Part shown: one piece after another, positions 18,186 through 26,954 of the stretch
Layout: the number at the start of each line of letters is the position of its first letter
How positions within the stretch are numbered: the stretch's first letter is position 1
NCBI RefSeq assembly: GCF_002220095.1
Contig: NZ_CP022372.1
Location: 1,522,501-1,586,500, forward strand
Length of the DNA: 64,000 nt
Reading direction: 5' to 3'
Source of the DNA: Bosea sp. AS-1
Lineage (GTDB): Bacteria > Pseudomonadota > Alphaproteobacteria > Rhizobiales > Beijerinckiaceae
Translations under genes and position numbers: made by a program
Notes under the pieces: generated by a model
What the model was told of the DNA's origin: nothing
The model's input: only the letters and a program-made list of their open reading frames with translations
The model's database searches: none

Positions 18186-18989
18186 TCAGCCACTGGGCAG
18201 AGGGCTGCCCGTGCCTGTTCCGAGGAAGCGCAACGTCGCGTTCTCCAGGACGACGCAGGTGAGCATGCCTGTCGCATAGGCGGCCGTATCGATGTTGATC
18301 CGGTCCGGCCCGATCTCGGGAGCCGAGGTTGGCGTGTGCCCGTGGACCACCACGCGCCCGAAGCGGTCCGGCTGCGTCAGGAACGGTTCGCGGATCGTCG
18401 TCAGAACATCGACGCCATGCTCGGCGATGGGCTTTCCGGACTCCAGGCCAGCATGGACGAAGACATAGTCGCCCAGGCTCAAGCTCGTTCCCAGGCTGGC
18501 GAAGAAACGCAGGTGCTCGGGTGGGAGGGCCGCGCGCAAAGCCTGGGCGGTCTGCTCCAGCGAGCGCCGGAAGGCCTGACGCGGTGGGGAGATGCCATAG
18601 GAGGCGAGTGTCTCGCGTCCGCCTATGCCCAGCCAGCGCGGGCCGAAGCCGGGATCGTGCAGGAAGCGCAGCAGATAAAGCTCGTGATTGCCGGCAAGAC
18701 AGACAGTCGCCATGAAACGACCCGTCCTCAGCAGAAGCTCGATCACCTCTGCCGAGCTAGGGCCGCGGTCGATGTAATCGCCCAGGAAGACCAGCAGCGG
18801 CGCCGCGATGGGATGCTCCCTGATGTCCGTGCCAATGGCGAGCACGAGCTCCTTCAGCAGGTCTGCCCGGCCGTGAACGTCTCCCACCGCATAGACGCGC
18901 ACGCCCTGTGGCAAGGATGCGCCGGAGGGGCTGGGGCGTGCCGAAGGGGGAGGTGAAGCAACAGGGTCCATCTGCGTAGACTTGCTCAT
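18186..18989 (-). CDS. PPP-family serine/threonine protein phosphatase / metallophosphoesterase
   Basis: The 267-aa protein carries the full metallophosphoesterase set: GDVHG (residues about 37-41), GDYIDRG, GNHE, a metal-ligand His in VVVHGHTP, and a further His in YVFVHAGLE. This matches bacterial PP1-like enzymes (PrpA/ApaH relatives), which dephosphorylate proteins or cleave Ap4A. An unstructured Pro/Ser-rich stretch of about 28 residues precedes the domain. It is divergent from the Wzy-like gene, and near a tyrosine-kinase exporter it might counteract phosphorylation. That link is only inferred from position. Confidence 0.88.
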   Translation of the reverse strand: MSKSTQMDPVASPPPSARPSPSGASLPQGVRVYAVGDVHGRADLLKELVLAIGTDIREHPIAAPLLVFLGDYIDRGPSSAEVIELLLRTGRFMATVCLAGNHELYLLRFLHDPGFGPRWLGIGGRETLASYGISPPRQAFRRSLEQTAQALRAALPPEHLRFFASLGTSLSLGDYVFVHAGLESGKPIAEHGVDVLTTIREPFLTQPDRFGRVVVHGHTPTSAPEIGPDRINIDTAAYATGMLTCVVLENATLRFLGTGTGSPLPSG

Positions 18990-19073
18990 TCCTCGTTAAG
19001 ACGACATTAGATCGCTAAGCGCCCGGCGAGGTGCGATGGGGCCAGTCGGCTTTTGGGACAAGCATCGGGGGCG

Positions 19074-20522
19074 ATGGCGAGGGGACCTACAGGAGGAGAG
19101 CTTGGCCTCCGGCGCAAGCGTCGCGAGCGCCTGTTGCCGCCTGTGGACACAGTGCTGCGTGCTGCCTTCTACCTCGTGCTCGGGCTCGCCGTGGTCGGCC
19201 TCGGCGCCGTCGACCGCTTCGTCTTTGCGATCGTCGCCTTCGGCGTCTTTGGAATCTGGCTCGCTGCGAGCCTGCTGCTGACGATGCCGCCCCGACTGGC
19301 ACGCTGCCATGCCGTGATCAACTGGGCCATTCTCGCCGTGCTGGGGCTTACGGCGGTCCAGATCATCCCCTGGCCGGCCGGAAGCCTGCTCAACCCCATC
19401 TTCTCGCAACCGTTGCTCGGCGGCGGGCATCTGGGCAGCATAACCGCCAATCCATCGGCCACGATCTCGGCCTGTCTGGCGATCATCATGCCGCTGGCCG
19501 GGATGTCCACAAGCATGCTGCTGCATCAGAACGAGATCGCGGCTGTCAGGTTCATCCGGCGCGGCGCACTTTTGGGCGGCCTCATCATCGGGCTCTCCCT
19601 GATCCAGTTCATGGCGTTGCCAGACACGCTGCTGCTGTTTCGCAAGATGCATTATCGCGACAGCTTCACCGCGACCTTCGTCAACCGCAACACCGCCGCC
19701 ACCTTCTGTGGCATCGTGCTGCTGCTGGCGACCACGCTGACGCTCAACGATCTGGCCTGGCAGCGCGGTGGCCATTCAGTCCATGCGGCCCCGGTCTCGC
19801 GTTCCACCTGGTCGGAGTGGGCGTTGCGACTGGTGATTCCGGTCGCTGCCGTCGGGCTTGCGCTCACGCGTTCGCGCGCCGGCGTCTCCTCCACGCTGGT
19901 TCCCCTGATCGCCGTCCTGGCACTTTACGGCTATTCCGTCCTGCGCAGCCAAAAGCTGACGCTGGGCAGGGCCGGGCGGGCGATCCTGATCGCCGCGGGG
20001 CTGCTCGCCATCGGCGTGCTGATTCTCGACCAGTTGCTCGACCGCTTCGAGGCACAGGGCGCCAACAGCGCGCGATGGTGCGTCTACGGGACGATGCTGA
20101 ACGCGTTCCTGGACAGGCCGTGGCTGGGAATCGGACTCGGCGGTTTCGAGACGTTCTACCCGATGCGGCGTGACCCAGCCTGCGGAATCTATGGCGAGTG
20201 GGAGTATCTGCATAGCGTCTATCTCGAGATTTTGCTGAGCGGCGGTGTCGTATTCTTCCTTTTCGCGCTGGCGCTAATCATTTGGATGGCGCGACTATTC
20301 TTTGCCGGTTACATGAGGCGGCGCGGCTTCCGAGTTGTTCCGCTCGCCGGCGGCGCGGTTCTGATGTTGGTGCTACTGCATTCGATATTGGATTTTTCCG
20401 TCCAAATTCCCGGAATCGGACTGGTTGTGGCCGCAATTTTCGGTTCTGTCATGCCAATTGCGTCGCGTTCTCCGCGAAGAAGAGCGGAGCGATATTCCGT
20501 TAATATTGTGTTAAAAGACTAA
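19074..20522 (+). CDS. O-antigen ligase / Wzy-type polymerase family membrane protein
   Basis: The 482-aa polytopic protein has about ten membrane segments and the Wzy_C signature. A central segment pair is followed by VGLALTRSRAGVSS, then a periplasmic loop with RWCVYGTMLNAFLDRPWLG and the His-containing YLHSVYLEILLSGG. Members polymerise repeat units (ExoQ, Wzy) or ligate O antigen (WaaL); sequence alone does not decide, but the EPS context favours polymerase. The ATG at 19074 is used; a TTG at 19053 would add seven residues. It is divergent from the phosphatase. Confidence 0.85.
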   Translation: MARGPTGGELGLRRKRRERLLPPVDTVLRAAFYLVLGLAVVGLGAVDRFVFAIVAFGVFGIWLAASLLLTMPPRLARCHAVINWAILAVLGLTAVQIIPWPAGSLLNPIFSQPLLGGGHLGSITANPSATISACLAIIMPLAGMSTSMLLHQNEIAAVRFIRRGALLGGLIIGLSLIQFMALPDTLLLFRKMHYRDSFTATFVNRNTAATFCGIVLLLATTLTLNDLAWQRGGHSVHAAPVSRSTWSEWALRLVIPVAAVGLALTRSRAGVSSTLVPLIAVLALYGYSVLRSQKLTLGRAGRAILIAAGLLAIGVLILDQLLDRFEAQGANSARWCVYGTMLNAFLDRPWLGIGLGGFETFYPMRRDPACGIYGEWEYLHSVYLEILLSGGVVFFLFALALIIWMARLFFAGYMRRRGFRVVPLAGGAVLMLVLLHSILDFSVQIPGIGLVVAAIFGSVMPIASRSPRRRAERYSVNIVLKD

Positions 20523-20523
20523 C

Positions 20524-20552
20524 TTGACCAAGCGTCAAATTTTAGGATATTC
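20524..20552 (+). promoter_or_regulatory. candidate promoter with overlapping palindrome upstream of the RTX gene
   Basis: TTGACC at 20524-20529 could be a -35 box with ATATTC 17 bases later at 20547-20552. Overlapping the -35 is a perfect inverted repeat, TTGAC-N5-GTCAA (20524-20538), which could be an operator. The stretch is AT-rich compared with its flanks. It lies directly behind the stop of the polymerase gene and 65-93 bases before the RTX start codon. Confidence 0.4.
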
Positions 20553-20616
20553 GTAACCAAGGGCTGATGCGGCGCTCGTGGTTTTTCCCCGTATTTGTTT
20601 CGGAAGGGTTTTGCTC

Positions 20617-21744
20617 ATGGTTGACGTCAGCACGATTGACAACAATTTCAACGGGATGGACGGCAAGGAATTCAACGGCGAAGGCCGTATCTCCGCAACG
20701 TCCAAAGCCGATATGATTTTCGTCCATGGCGGCGATACCCTGGTGAATGCGGGTGCGGGTGACGATCTCGCTTTCGGCGGCGCAGGCAACGACAAGATCG
20801 ACGCCGGCGACGGTAACGACGTCGTCTATGGCGGTGCAGGCAACGACATCCTCGGCGGCGGCGCGGGCAACGATGTCCTGATCGGTGGCGACGGCAACGA
20901 CCAGCTCGATGGCGGCACCGGCGACGATGTCCTCAGCGGCGGCTCGGGCAACGACACCTTCAACTTCAAGGCCGGCTTCGGCCACGACATCATCACCGAT
21001 TTCACCTTCGGCGGTGCGGAAGGCGACAAGCTGAACATCTACGCCGGCGCGGCCGGCAACGCCAAGAACATCACCATCACCTCGAAGGCGGATCTCGACG
21101 CGCTCGTCGACAACCACCTCGCGACCAAGACCGTCGACATCCACGGTGCCGCGACCTTCACCTTCAATGGCGGCTCCGACTCGCTCACCTTCCTGAACTA
21201 CGAGGAGCAGACCTCGGGCACTCCCAACGCGTCCGGATCGAGCGGGGACGACGTGCTGCACACCGGCACGCTGGCCGGCCAGATCACGGGCGGCGCCGGC
21301 AACGACATCGCGATCGCCGGTAGCGGCGATACCAATGCCAATGGCGGTGCCGACCACGACGTGGTGATCGGCGGCGCCGGCAAGGATCTCGTCAGCGGTG
21401 GCGCGGGCGACGACGTTCTCTTCGGCGGCAACGGCAACGATACGCTGGCCGGCGGCGCGGGCAGCGATATCCTGACGGGCGGCGCTGGCGCCGATACCTT
21501 CCTGTTCAAGGATGATTTCGGGCACGACATCGTCACCGACCTCAACTTCGACGAGGGTGACTCCCTGTCCTTCAATTCGGATGTCACCGGTCTGGTGAAG
21601 ATCACCTCCGATGCGGAGCTGCAGAGCTTCATCGCCGCGCACAGCGCGACTTCGGTGGATGGCGATACCAACCTGCTCATCAACATCGACGCCGACCACA
21701 GCATCAAGCTGATCGGCCATGGCTCCGGCGCCGTGGTTGTTTGA
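20617..21744 (+). CDS. RTX calcium-binding protein, predicted type I secretion substrate
   Basis: The 375-aa acidic protein has no Sec signal. Two blocks of GGxGxDxxx nonapeptides (residues about 44-114 and 209-294) bind calcium and fold as beta rolls after export. Each block is followed by the same module, F-F/L-FK-x2-FGHDI-x-TD, so the protein looks like an internal duplication. The extreme C terminus is hydrophobic (GAVVV), as in many ABC-exporter signals. No enzymatic domain is visible, so it may be a structural or matrix protein. GGAAGGG lies 8 bases before the ATG. The adaptor and exporter genes flank it at 14.5 and 24.6 kb. Confidence 0.92.
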   Translation: MVDVSTIDNNFNGMDGKEFNGEGRISATSKADMIFVHGGDTLVNAGAGDDLAFGGAGNDKIDAGDGNDVVYGGAGNDILGGGAGNDVLIGGDGNDQLDGGTGDDVLSGGSGNDTFNFKAGFGHDIITDFTFGGAEGDKLNIYAGAAGNAKNITITSKADLDALVDNHLATKTVDIHGAATFTFNGGSDSLTFLNYEEQTSGTPNASGSSGDDVLHTGTLAGQITGGAGNDIAIAGSGDTNANGGADHDVVIGGAGKDLVSGGAGDDVLFGGNGNDTLAGGAGSDILTGGAGADTFLFKDDFGHDIVTDLNFDEGDSLSFNSDVTGLVKITSDAELQSFIAAHSATSVDGDTNLLINIDADHSIKLIGHGSGAVVV

Positions 21745-21770
21745 CGTCTTCCGTCATTGATCCATGAGGA

Positions 21771-21802
21771 AGGCCCGCGGAGGTTGCTCCGCGGGCCTTT
21801 TT
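21771..21802 (+). terminator. rho-independent terminator after the RTX gene
   Basis: A perfect 11-base stem (AGGCCCGCGGA with its complement TCCGCGGGCCT), a 6-base loop and a following T run. It starts 27 bases after the RTX stop codon and would isolate the RTX transcript. Confidence 0.92.
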
Positions 21803-22157
21803 CGTGACGACGGGCAAACGCGAAAAATGCTCTGAGCGGAGCGGCAGCGCTCGCGCGGCAGTTTCGATCATGCCCGGCCCGCTTTCGGCGGCATTGCGCT
21901 TCTATTTTTACTGTCGTTGCGCAAGGCAGGAATAATTCGGTCAAGGTCTGCTGGTCGAGATCTGTATATTCGAGTTGACGTAGGCGTCCGATCGCATCGT
22001 TTCCGAAAATGACAGAAGCGCGACACGGTACTACCGTATGTCAGACTGATCTTTATTGACCGCGATGGTTACGCTTTGCCCCGTGTGTGGGCTATGGTCC
22101 GCCGGCAGAATTTCGGGTGGCGCGAACCAGCGCTCACCCGCTCAGGAGAGAGCTTGG
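21803..22157. other. intergenic region between the RTX terminator and the next membrane-protein gene
   Basis: About 355 bases with lower GC than the neighbourhood and no open frame I would defend. Parts of an in-frame extension of the next gene (from 22056) run into it but look untranslated. It presumably holds the promoter for the gene at 22158; I could not assign the boxes. Confidence 0.4.
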
Positions 22158-23522
22158 ATGTCGGCTCGGAGCGAGCACCCGGACTTGCCGCGGCTGTCCG
22201 CCTACCCGACCTGGCGGCGCAGCCGCTCGATCACCATCCCTCATATCCCGCTCTTCGAGCGGATCCTGTACTACATGCTTGCGCCCGATTTCGTCGCTCG
22301 CGTCGTTTTCGAGCTCGGTTTGGGGATGAATTACTATTTCCTGAATCAGCAAAAACAGTGGTGCATCTATCTACTATTTCTGTGCGAGTACATTAATCAG
22401 CTGAGAACGATCAGGCGAGCTCATTTCCGTATCAATTTTGGTATGATGGCGGCCTTCCTTTTGTTCGTCATGCTGATTCACGGGATTCTTGTTGGAGTAA
22501 CGTGGAATAACAAGCCCGGTAAGATATTTACCGATAGCGTTCCCGTGCTCATCATGATTTGCAACATCATATTTTTGTCGAGAGTACCGATCCTCGATGG
22601 GATCAATTTTCAGCGCGTCCGCAAGATCGTGTATATTTATGGAGTCGTGATGCTCTTTTGCGGCATTGTCGCCGTGAAGATGGGCAAGCCGTCGATCATT
22701 TCGCTCGGCGGGTCGATGGGAAACACGATCAGCCTGTCCGTCATTCTCGTGACAATCGCCTTCGCCAAGCGATTGAACTGGACGGATATCTGGGTGTCGA
22801 CCGTCCTGGTGCTGGGGTCCCTACCGACCTTCAATCGCACCTCCATCCTCGTGATGGCGGTTTCCTTCTGTTACCTCGTGCTACCGCGGATGATCCGGTC
22901 GCCTCTGGCACTCTATTCCGCGGCCGTCCTGATCATGGTCGGTGCTTCGTTCACGTCGGTCATCATTCCAGACGACAGTCCCCTGATGAGACGAATTGAA
23001 GGCACCATCAACTTCGATCCGAATGCCACGACCGGCGCGATTGGCGAGCGCCAGGCGGAAGTCGAGGCCATTCACGAACATCTGACCCAACTCGGTCCTT
23101 ATGCTCACGCTTTCGGCGCGGGAGCCGGCGGCACCTACATCGTCGTTTTCAGCCAGGGCCAGATCCCGGAGAACTACAGCCATGCGCATTATGGCTGGGC
23201 GCTGTTCAAGCTGCGATATGGCTATGTGGGATACTTCTATCTGGTCCTTTTCGTCATGCTTTTGGTCTACAGCATGCTGAGGAATTTCCAGAAGGGTTCG
23301 ATCGAAGGCGTCTTCGTCGGTTTGCTGGCTCTCTGGGGTTTCGTGTTCGTCTTTACCTACATGTTCCAGAACCAACTGACCGCCGGGCTGCAATTCGCCG
23401 ATCCACCGCAGACGGCGCGTCGCGGTCGACGACGCCTGTTCAGGCGCTCGGTTCCCGACGATGTCGACACTACGGCGATGGGGGTGAGACGTGGCCCCCG
23501 ATCCAGAGCGGTTCGGACATAG
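22158..23522 (+). CDS. polytopic membrane protein, Wzy-like polymerase candidate
   Basis: The 454-aa product has about ten hydrophobic segments between residues 45 and 415. A large extracytoplasmic loop (DSPLMRRIEGTINFDPNATT through NYSHAHYGW) contains conserved-looking His residues, and a basic tail ends the protein. This is the layout of O-antigen polymerases, although no Wzy_C signature is obvious. Base composition in 22330-22700 is markedly lower in GC than in neighbouring genes, suggesting a separate history. The ATG at 22158 follows AGGAG by 9 bases. It precedes a membrane acyltransferase by 17 bases, so the two form an operon. Confidence 0.7.
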   Translation: MSARSEHPDLPRLSAYPTWRRSRSITIPHIPLFERILYYMLAPDFVARVVFELGLGMNYYFLNQQKQWCIYLLFLCEYINQLRTIRRAHFRINFGMMAAFLLFVMLIHGILVGVTWNNKPGKIFTDSVPVLIMICNIIFLSRVPILDGINFQRVRKIVYIYGVVMLFCGIVAVKMGKPSIISLGGSMGNTISLSVILVTIAFAKRLNWTDIWVSTVLVLGSLPTFNRTSILVMAVSFCYLVLPRMIRSPLALYSAAVLIMVGASFTSVIIPDDSPLMRRIEGTINFDPNATTGAIGERQAEVEAIHEHLTQLGPYAHAFGAGAGGTYIVVFSQGQIPENYSHAHYGWALFKLRYGYVGYFYLVLFVMLLVYSMLRNFQKGSIEGVFVGLLALWGFVFVFTYMFQNQLTAGLQFADPPQTARRGRRRLFRRSVPDDVDTTAMGVRRGPRSRAVRT

Positions 23523-23539
23523 CTGGCGGGATCGGGGCC

Positions 23540-24526
23540 ATGGAACGCAAGGATTGGGTGGATCGAGCCCGAGGTATCGGCATCGTTCTGGTCGTCTTCG
23601 GCCATGTGCTGCGGGGCCTGGGCAGCGCCGGGCTCGTTCCCGCGCAATCGGGGCTCTGGACCCTCGACTACGTCTTCTACACCTTTCACATGCCGCTGTT
23701 CTTCCTGCTGTCGGGCCTCTTCGTCGAGCGGAGCCTGAGCAAGGGGCGCGAGACATTCTGGCGATCCAAGCTCGAGACCGTCGTCTACCCTTATTTCCTG
23801 TGGTCGTTGATCCAGGGCTTGCTGCTCGTCGCCTTCGCTGGCGTGACCAACAACAGCTCGTCGCCGTGGCTGCGGCTGGGCTCGATCCTGTGGCAGCCGC
23901 TCGCGCCGTTCTGGTTCCTGTATTCGCTGTTCTTCTGCCATCTGCTGTTCGCGTTGCTGCGCGGGCTCGATCGGCGCGTTCTGTTGGCCGTGGCCGCGCT
24001 GGCCTATGTCGCCGGCGAGATCTACCGAGGCGGCGCGCACGACATCTCACCGTTGCCCGACACTACCAGGGGCTTCCTGTTCTTCGTGCTCGGGGTTCTG
24101 GCGATGGAGCGGAATTGGCCGAATCTGGCAGTGCGCCCGAGTATTTCCGTGCTCGCGGCCGCCGTTTTCGCCATCAGCGTCGCGGTGGGTCTGCGCTGGG
24201 ATATCCCGTACGAGGCGTTGTGGCCGGCCGCCGTGGCCGGGATCTTCCTGACGCTCGGGCTCGCGCAATCCGCCTTGCCCGGTGCACGACTGTTCCAGGA
24301 ACTCGGGCGCTATTCGATGGTGATCTTCGTGACCCACATCATCATCGCCTCGGGGCTGCGGATCATCCTCATGCGTTTCACGTCGATCCACGATCCGGCC
24401 CTGCATCTGGCGCTTGGCGTTTGCGCCGGGCTCCTGCTTCCGATCGTGGCCTATCGCATCGCCAGCCGACTGGAGATCGAGCGTTGGCTGGGATGGCCCG
24501 CGGAACGGCGGTTGACGGTCGGCTAG
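23540..24526 (+). CDS. membrane acyltransferase, acyltransferase-3 family (OafA/ExoZ-like)
   Basis: The 328-aa protein has about ten membrane segments and the family N terminus: DWVDRARGIGIVLVVFGHVL with the catalytic-type His of the RxxxxxxVxxxH pattern, then FHMPLFFLLSGLF. Such enzymes O-acetylate or O-succinylate polysaccharides using acyl-CoA at the membrane. Together with the two soluble hexapeptide acyltransferases at 13-14 kb, it implies a heavily acylated polymer. It converges with the type I exporter gene, with a 49-base gap and no visible terminator. Confidence 0.88.
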   Translation: MERKDWVDRARGIGIVLVVFGHVLRGLGSAGLVPAQSGLWTLDYVFYTFHMPLFFLLSGLFVERSLSKGRETFWRSKLETVVYPYFLWSLIQGLLLVAFAGVTNNSSSPWLRLGSILWQPLAPFWFLYSLFFCHLLFALLRGLDRRVLLAVAALAYVAGEIYRGGAHDISPLPDTTRGFLFFVLGVLAMERNWPNLAVRPSISVLAAAVFAISVAVGLRWDIPYEALWPAAVAGIFLTLGLAQSALPGARLFQELGRYSMVIFVTHIIIASGLRIILMRFTSIHDPALHLALGVCAGLLLPIVAYRIASRLEIERWLGWPAERRLTVG

Positions 24527-24575
24527 ATCGCGCACGACGTGCTGATCGGGTGAGGCGAGGCCTCGGCGTGCGCCG

Positions 24576-26324
24576 TCAGGAGGGCGGAAGCTGGTGCCCG
24601 GGTGCCGCGCCGCGCTGTTCCTTCAGGCTTGCGGCAGGTGGGGTCTGGACCCGGTTCAGGACAACGTCGAGCACGCGTTCCCTGTCGCCGAAAGCCTGCA
24701 TGCGGCCGGCATTCATCACCAGCACATAGTCGCAGGCGGCGAGGGCGCTCGGCCGATGCGCGACGACGACGGCGATGCCGCCGCGCTCGCGGACGCGGAA
24801 GATCGAGCGGGTCAGGGCTGCCTCGCCCTCGGCGTCGAGATTGGAATTCGGCTCGTCGAGCACCACGAGGAAGGGATCGCAGAACAGCGCGCGGGCGAGC
24901 GCGACGCGCTGGCGTTGCCCGGCCGAGAGAGCGGAGCCGTGCTCGCCGATCTGCGTATCGTAGCCATTGGGCAGCATGAGGATCATCTCATGGACTTCTG
25001 CTGCTGCCGCGGCGGCAATGACGGCGTCGGGGTCGAAATTCGGTGTAAAGCGGGCGATGTTCTCGGCAACGCTGCCGGCAAAGAGCTCGACGTCCTGGGG
25101 CACATAACCGATATGGCGTCCCAGGCGCTCGGGCGACCACTGGTTCAGCGCCGCGCCATCGAGCCGGATATGGCCGCGGACCGTCGGCCAGATCCCCACC
25201 AGAGCCCGCGCCAGGGAGGATTTTCCCGAGGCGCTGCGCCCGATAATCCCCAGCGCCGAGCCGGCTTCCAGCCTGAAGGAGACTTCGCGAGCCGCCAGCA
25301 GGTTCTGCCCTGGCGGAGAGACGGAGATGTTGTCCGCCGCGAGCCTGTGGCGTGGCGCCGGCAGCGACATCACGTCGTTCTGCGGCATGTGGTCGAAGAG
25401 CAGATTGAGGCGGCCCCAGCTATCGCGTGCCGCGCGGAACGACTTCCACTGCGCGATGACCATCTCGACTGGCGCCAGGGCACGCGCGATCAGGATCGAG
25501 CAGGCGATCATCACGCCCGGCGTGGCGATCTGCTCGATCACCAGATAGGCGCCTGCAGCCAGCGTCGCGGACTGGATGGCAAGGCGCGCCACCTTGGAAA
25601 TGCTGCCCAGCCCGAGCGAGACGTCGGCCATCCGATTGTTGGCGCGGGCGAAATCGGCGTTTGCGGCTTCCCAGCGCCGCGAGATGTTCTCGCGCATTCC
25701 GAGCGCGCGGATCGCCTCCGCATTGCGTCGGCCCGCTTCGGCCAATGCTGCACGCTGGGTTCCGTATTGGGTCGCTTCCTTGGCCGCGTCGCGCGTGCCG
25801 ACCTCTGTCAGGCGGGTAAGCGCAACGAGGATCAGCGCGCCAAGCAGCGCCATGGCGCCCAGCGCCGGGTGAAACAGGTAGCAGATGACGATGTAGATCG
25901 GCATCCAGGGCAGGTCGAAGAAGGCGCTCGGGCCGCCGCCGACGAGGAACGACTTGACGTTGTCGAAATCCCGGCCGGGCTGGCTGGCATCGATCTTCAG
26001 GCCGCTGTTGACCGCAAGGAGCGTCATCGCTTCGAACAGGCGTGGCGAAATCGCGGCGTCGAGCGCGCGCGCGACGCGTACGAGGATGCGGGAGCGCACG
26101 ATGTCGATCGCCGCCTGGAAAAGGTAGAGCACCGCCAGGATGATGCCGAGACCCACGAGCGTCGGCACGCTGCGGCTCGGGATCACGCGGTCATAGACCT
26201 CGAGCATGAAGAAGGAGCCGCTGAGGTAGAGCACATTGACGATGCAGCTCATCACTGCGACGCCGATGAAGGCGGTACGGCAGGGCGCGAGAGCTGCTTG
26301 AAGTTCTTTGTTGCCCTTGCTCAA
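24576..26324 (-). CDS. type I secretion ABC exporter (PrtD-like permease/ATPase)
   Basis: A 582-aa half-transporter. Six membrane segments span about residues 18-300. The nucleotide-binding domain begins near 330, with Walker A GRSASGKSS, Q loop YVPQDVELF, signature LSAGQRQR (Ala in place of the first Gly of LSGGQ), Walker B LVVLDEPNSNLD and H-loop VAHR. The family is PrtD/HasD, which exports RTX proteases and glycanases. There is no N-terminal C39 peptidase. The likely partner is the HlyD-family gene at 14498 and the likely cargo is the RTX protein at 20617, although the genes are separated and on different strands. Confidence 0.93.
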   Translation of the reverse strand: MSKGNKELQAALAPCRTAFIGVAVMSCIVNVLYLSGSFFMLEVYDRVIPSRSVPTLVGLGIILAVLYLFQAAIDIVRSRILVRVARALDAAISPRLFEAMTLLAVNSGLKIDASQPGRDFDNVKSFLVGGGPSAFFDLPWMPIYIVICYLFHPALGAMALLGALILVALTRLTEVGTRDAAKEATQYGTQRAALAEAGRRNAEAIRALGMRENISRRWEAANADFARANNRMADVSLGLGSISKVARLAIQSATLAAGAYLVIEQIATPGVMIACSILIARALAPVEMVIAQWKSFRAARDSWGRLNLLFDHMPQNDVMSLPAPRHRLAADNISVSPPGQNLLAAREVSFRLEAGSALGIIGRSASGKSSLARALVGIWPTVRGHIRLDGAALNQWSPERLGRHIGYVPQDVELFAGSVAENIARFTPNFDPDAVIAAAAAAEVHEMILMLPNGYDTQIGEHGSALSAGQRQRVALARALFCDPFLVVLDEPNSNLDAEGEAALTRSIFRVRERGGIAVVVAHRPSALAACDYVLVMNAGRMQAFGDRERVLDVVLNRVQTPPAASLKEQRGAAPGHQLPPS

Positions 26325-26396
26325 CCGCTATGCCCGCCCGATGCTCAAGATGCTCGACTGGAAACTCCCGGCACGCGGGCTCATGGTCCTTTGCCG

Positions 26397-26765
26397 TCAG
26401 GCAGCCTCGCCTCGACGGCTTTCCGATACCAGAAGCGTCGGGGCAATACTATGGCCTAACCTTGCGTCGCCGCCGAGAGGAGGCGACGAGGCTTGAGGCG
26501 GCGCGTTGAGGCGTTCCGGCATGAGGGCGAGCAGGGCTCTCCGCAGCGATGCCCAGGAGCGCGAGGGAAATGCCTGCTCCGCCTCCATTCGCATGGCGAA
26601 GCGTAGATATTCTTGCGTCATATTGGCTGGAAGCCGGCTTCGGGTGGTCCCCGAACGGCTGCGCATGCGAGCCCAGCCCTGTCGAATGGCGTGGCGGCGG
26701 GCGTCCGGCGCGCTGAGCCCGGCGAATGCGGCGAGTTCGTCGTCATCGAGCCAGATCTGCGGCAT
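26397..26765 (-). CDS. small putative DNA-binding protein (Mu-type wHTH-like), unknown function
   Basis: The 122-aa product opens with MPQIWLDDDELAAFAGLSAP and RRHAIRQGW, the spacing of a Mu-transposase/repressor-type winged helix. LPANMTQEYLRFAMRM follows, and the tail is disordered (Pro/Gly/Ala rich). The resemblance is by eye and tentative. It has a strong ribosome site (GGAGG, 6 bases before the ATG at 26765), so it is very likely translated. It lies downstream of two phage-like genes on the same strand, which suggests a remnant of a mobile unit. Confidence 0.6.
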   Translation of the reverse strand: MPQIWLDDDELAAFAGLSAPDARRHAIRQGWARMRSRSGTTRSRLPANMTQEYLRFAMRMEAEQAFPSRSWASLRRALLALMPERLNAPPQASSPPLGGDARLGHSIAPTLLVSESRRGEAA

Positions 26766-26868
26766 GGCGATCCTCCGGATGAACCAGGGATAGCCCGGCG
26801 GCCTTTTGCAATGATTGAGCGTTATGGTGAGCGCGGATTCAGCATAACGGGGCGTAAAGCCCGCGGCT

Positions 26869-26896
26869 CGACCGGATGCCGCAGGGCATCCGGTCG
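26869..26896. repeat. perfect 12-base-stem hairpin
   Basis: CGACCGGATGCC and its exact complement GGCATCCGGTCG enclose a GCAG loop. It lies 58 bases after the stop of the 867-aa gene (minus strand). No T run follows on either strand, so it is not a classical terminator; it could protect a transcript end or be a protein-binding palindrome. Confidence 0.75.
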
Positions 26897-26954
26897 CCGC
26901 CTTTCATGTTCGGGATCGTGCCGCTCGCCAGGTTCTGCCCCTTATTTCATCCGG

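Noticed and set aside
24594..26459. 621-codon open frame on the plus strand
   Set aside because: It mirrors the type I exporter, whose Walker motifs and membrane segments are unambiguous on the minus strand.
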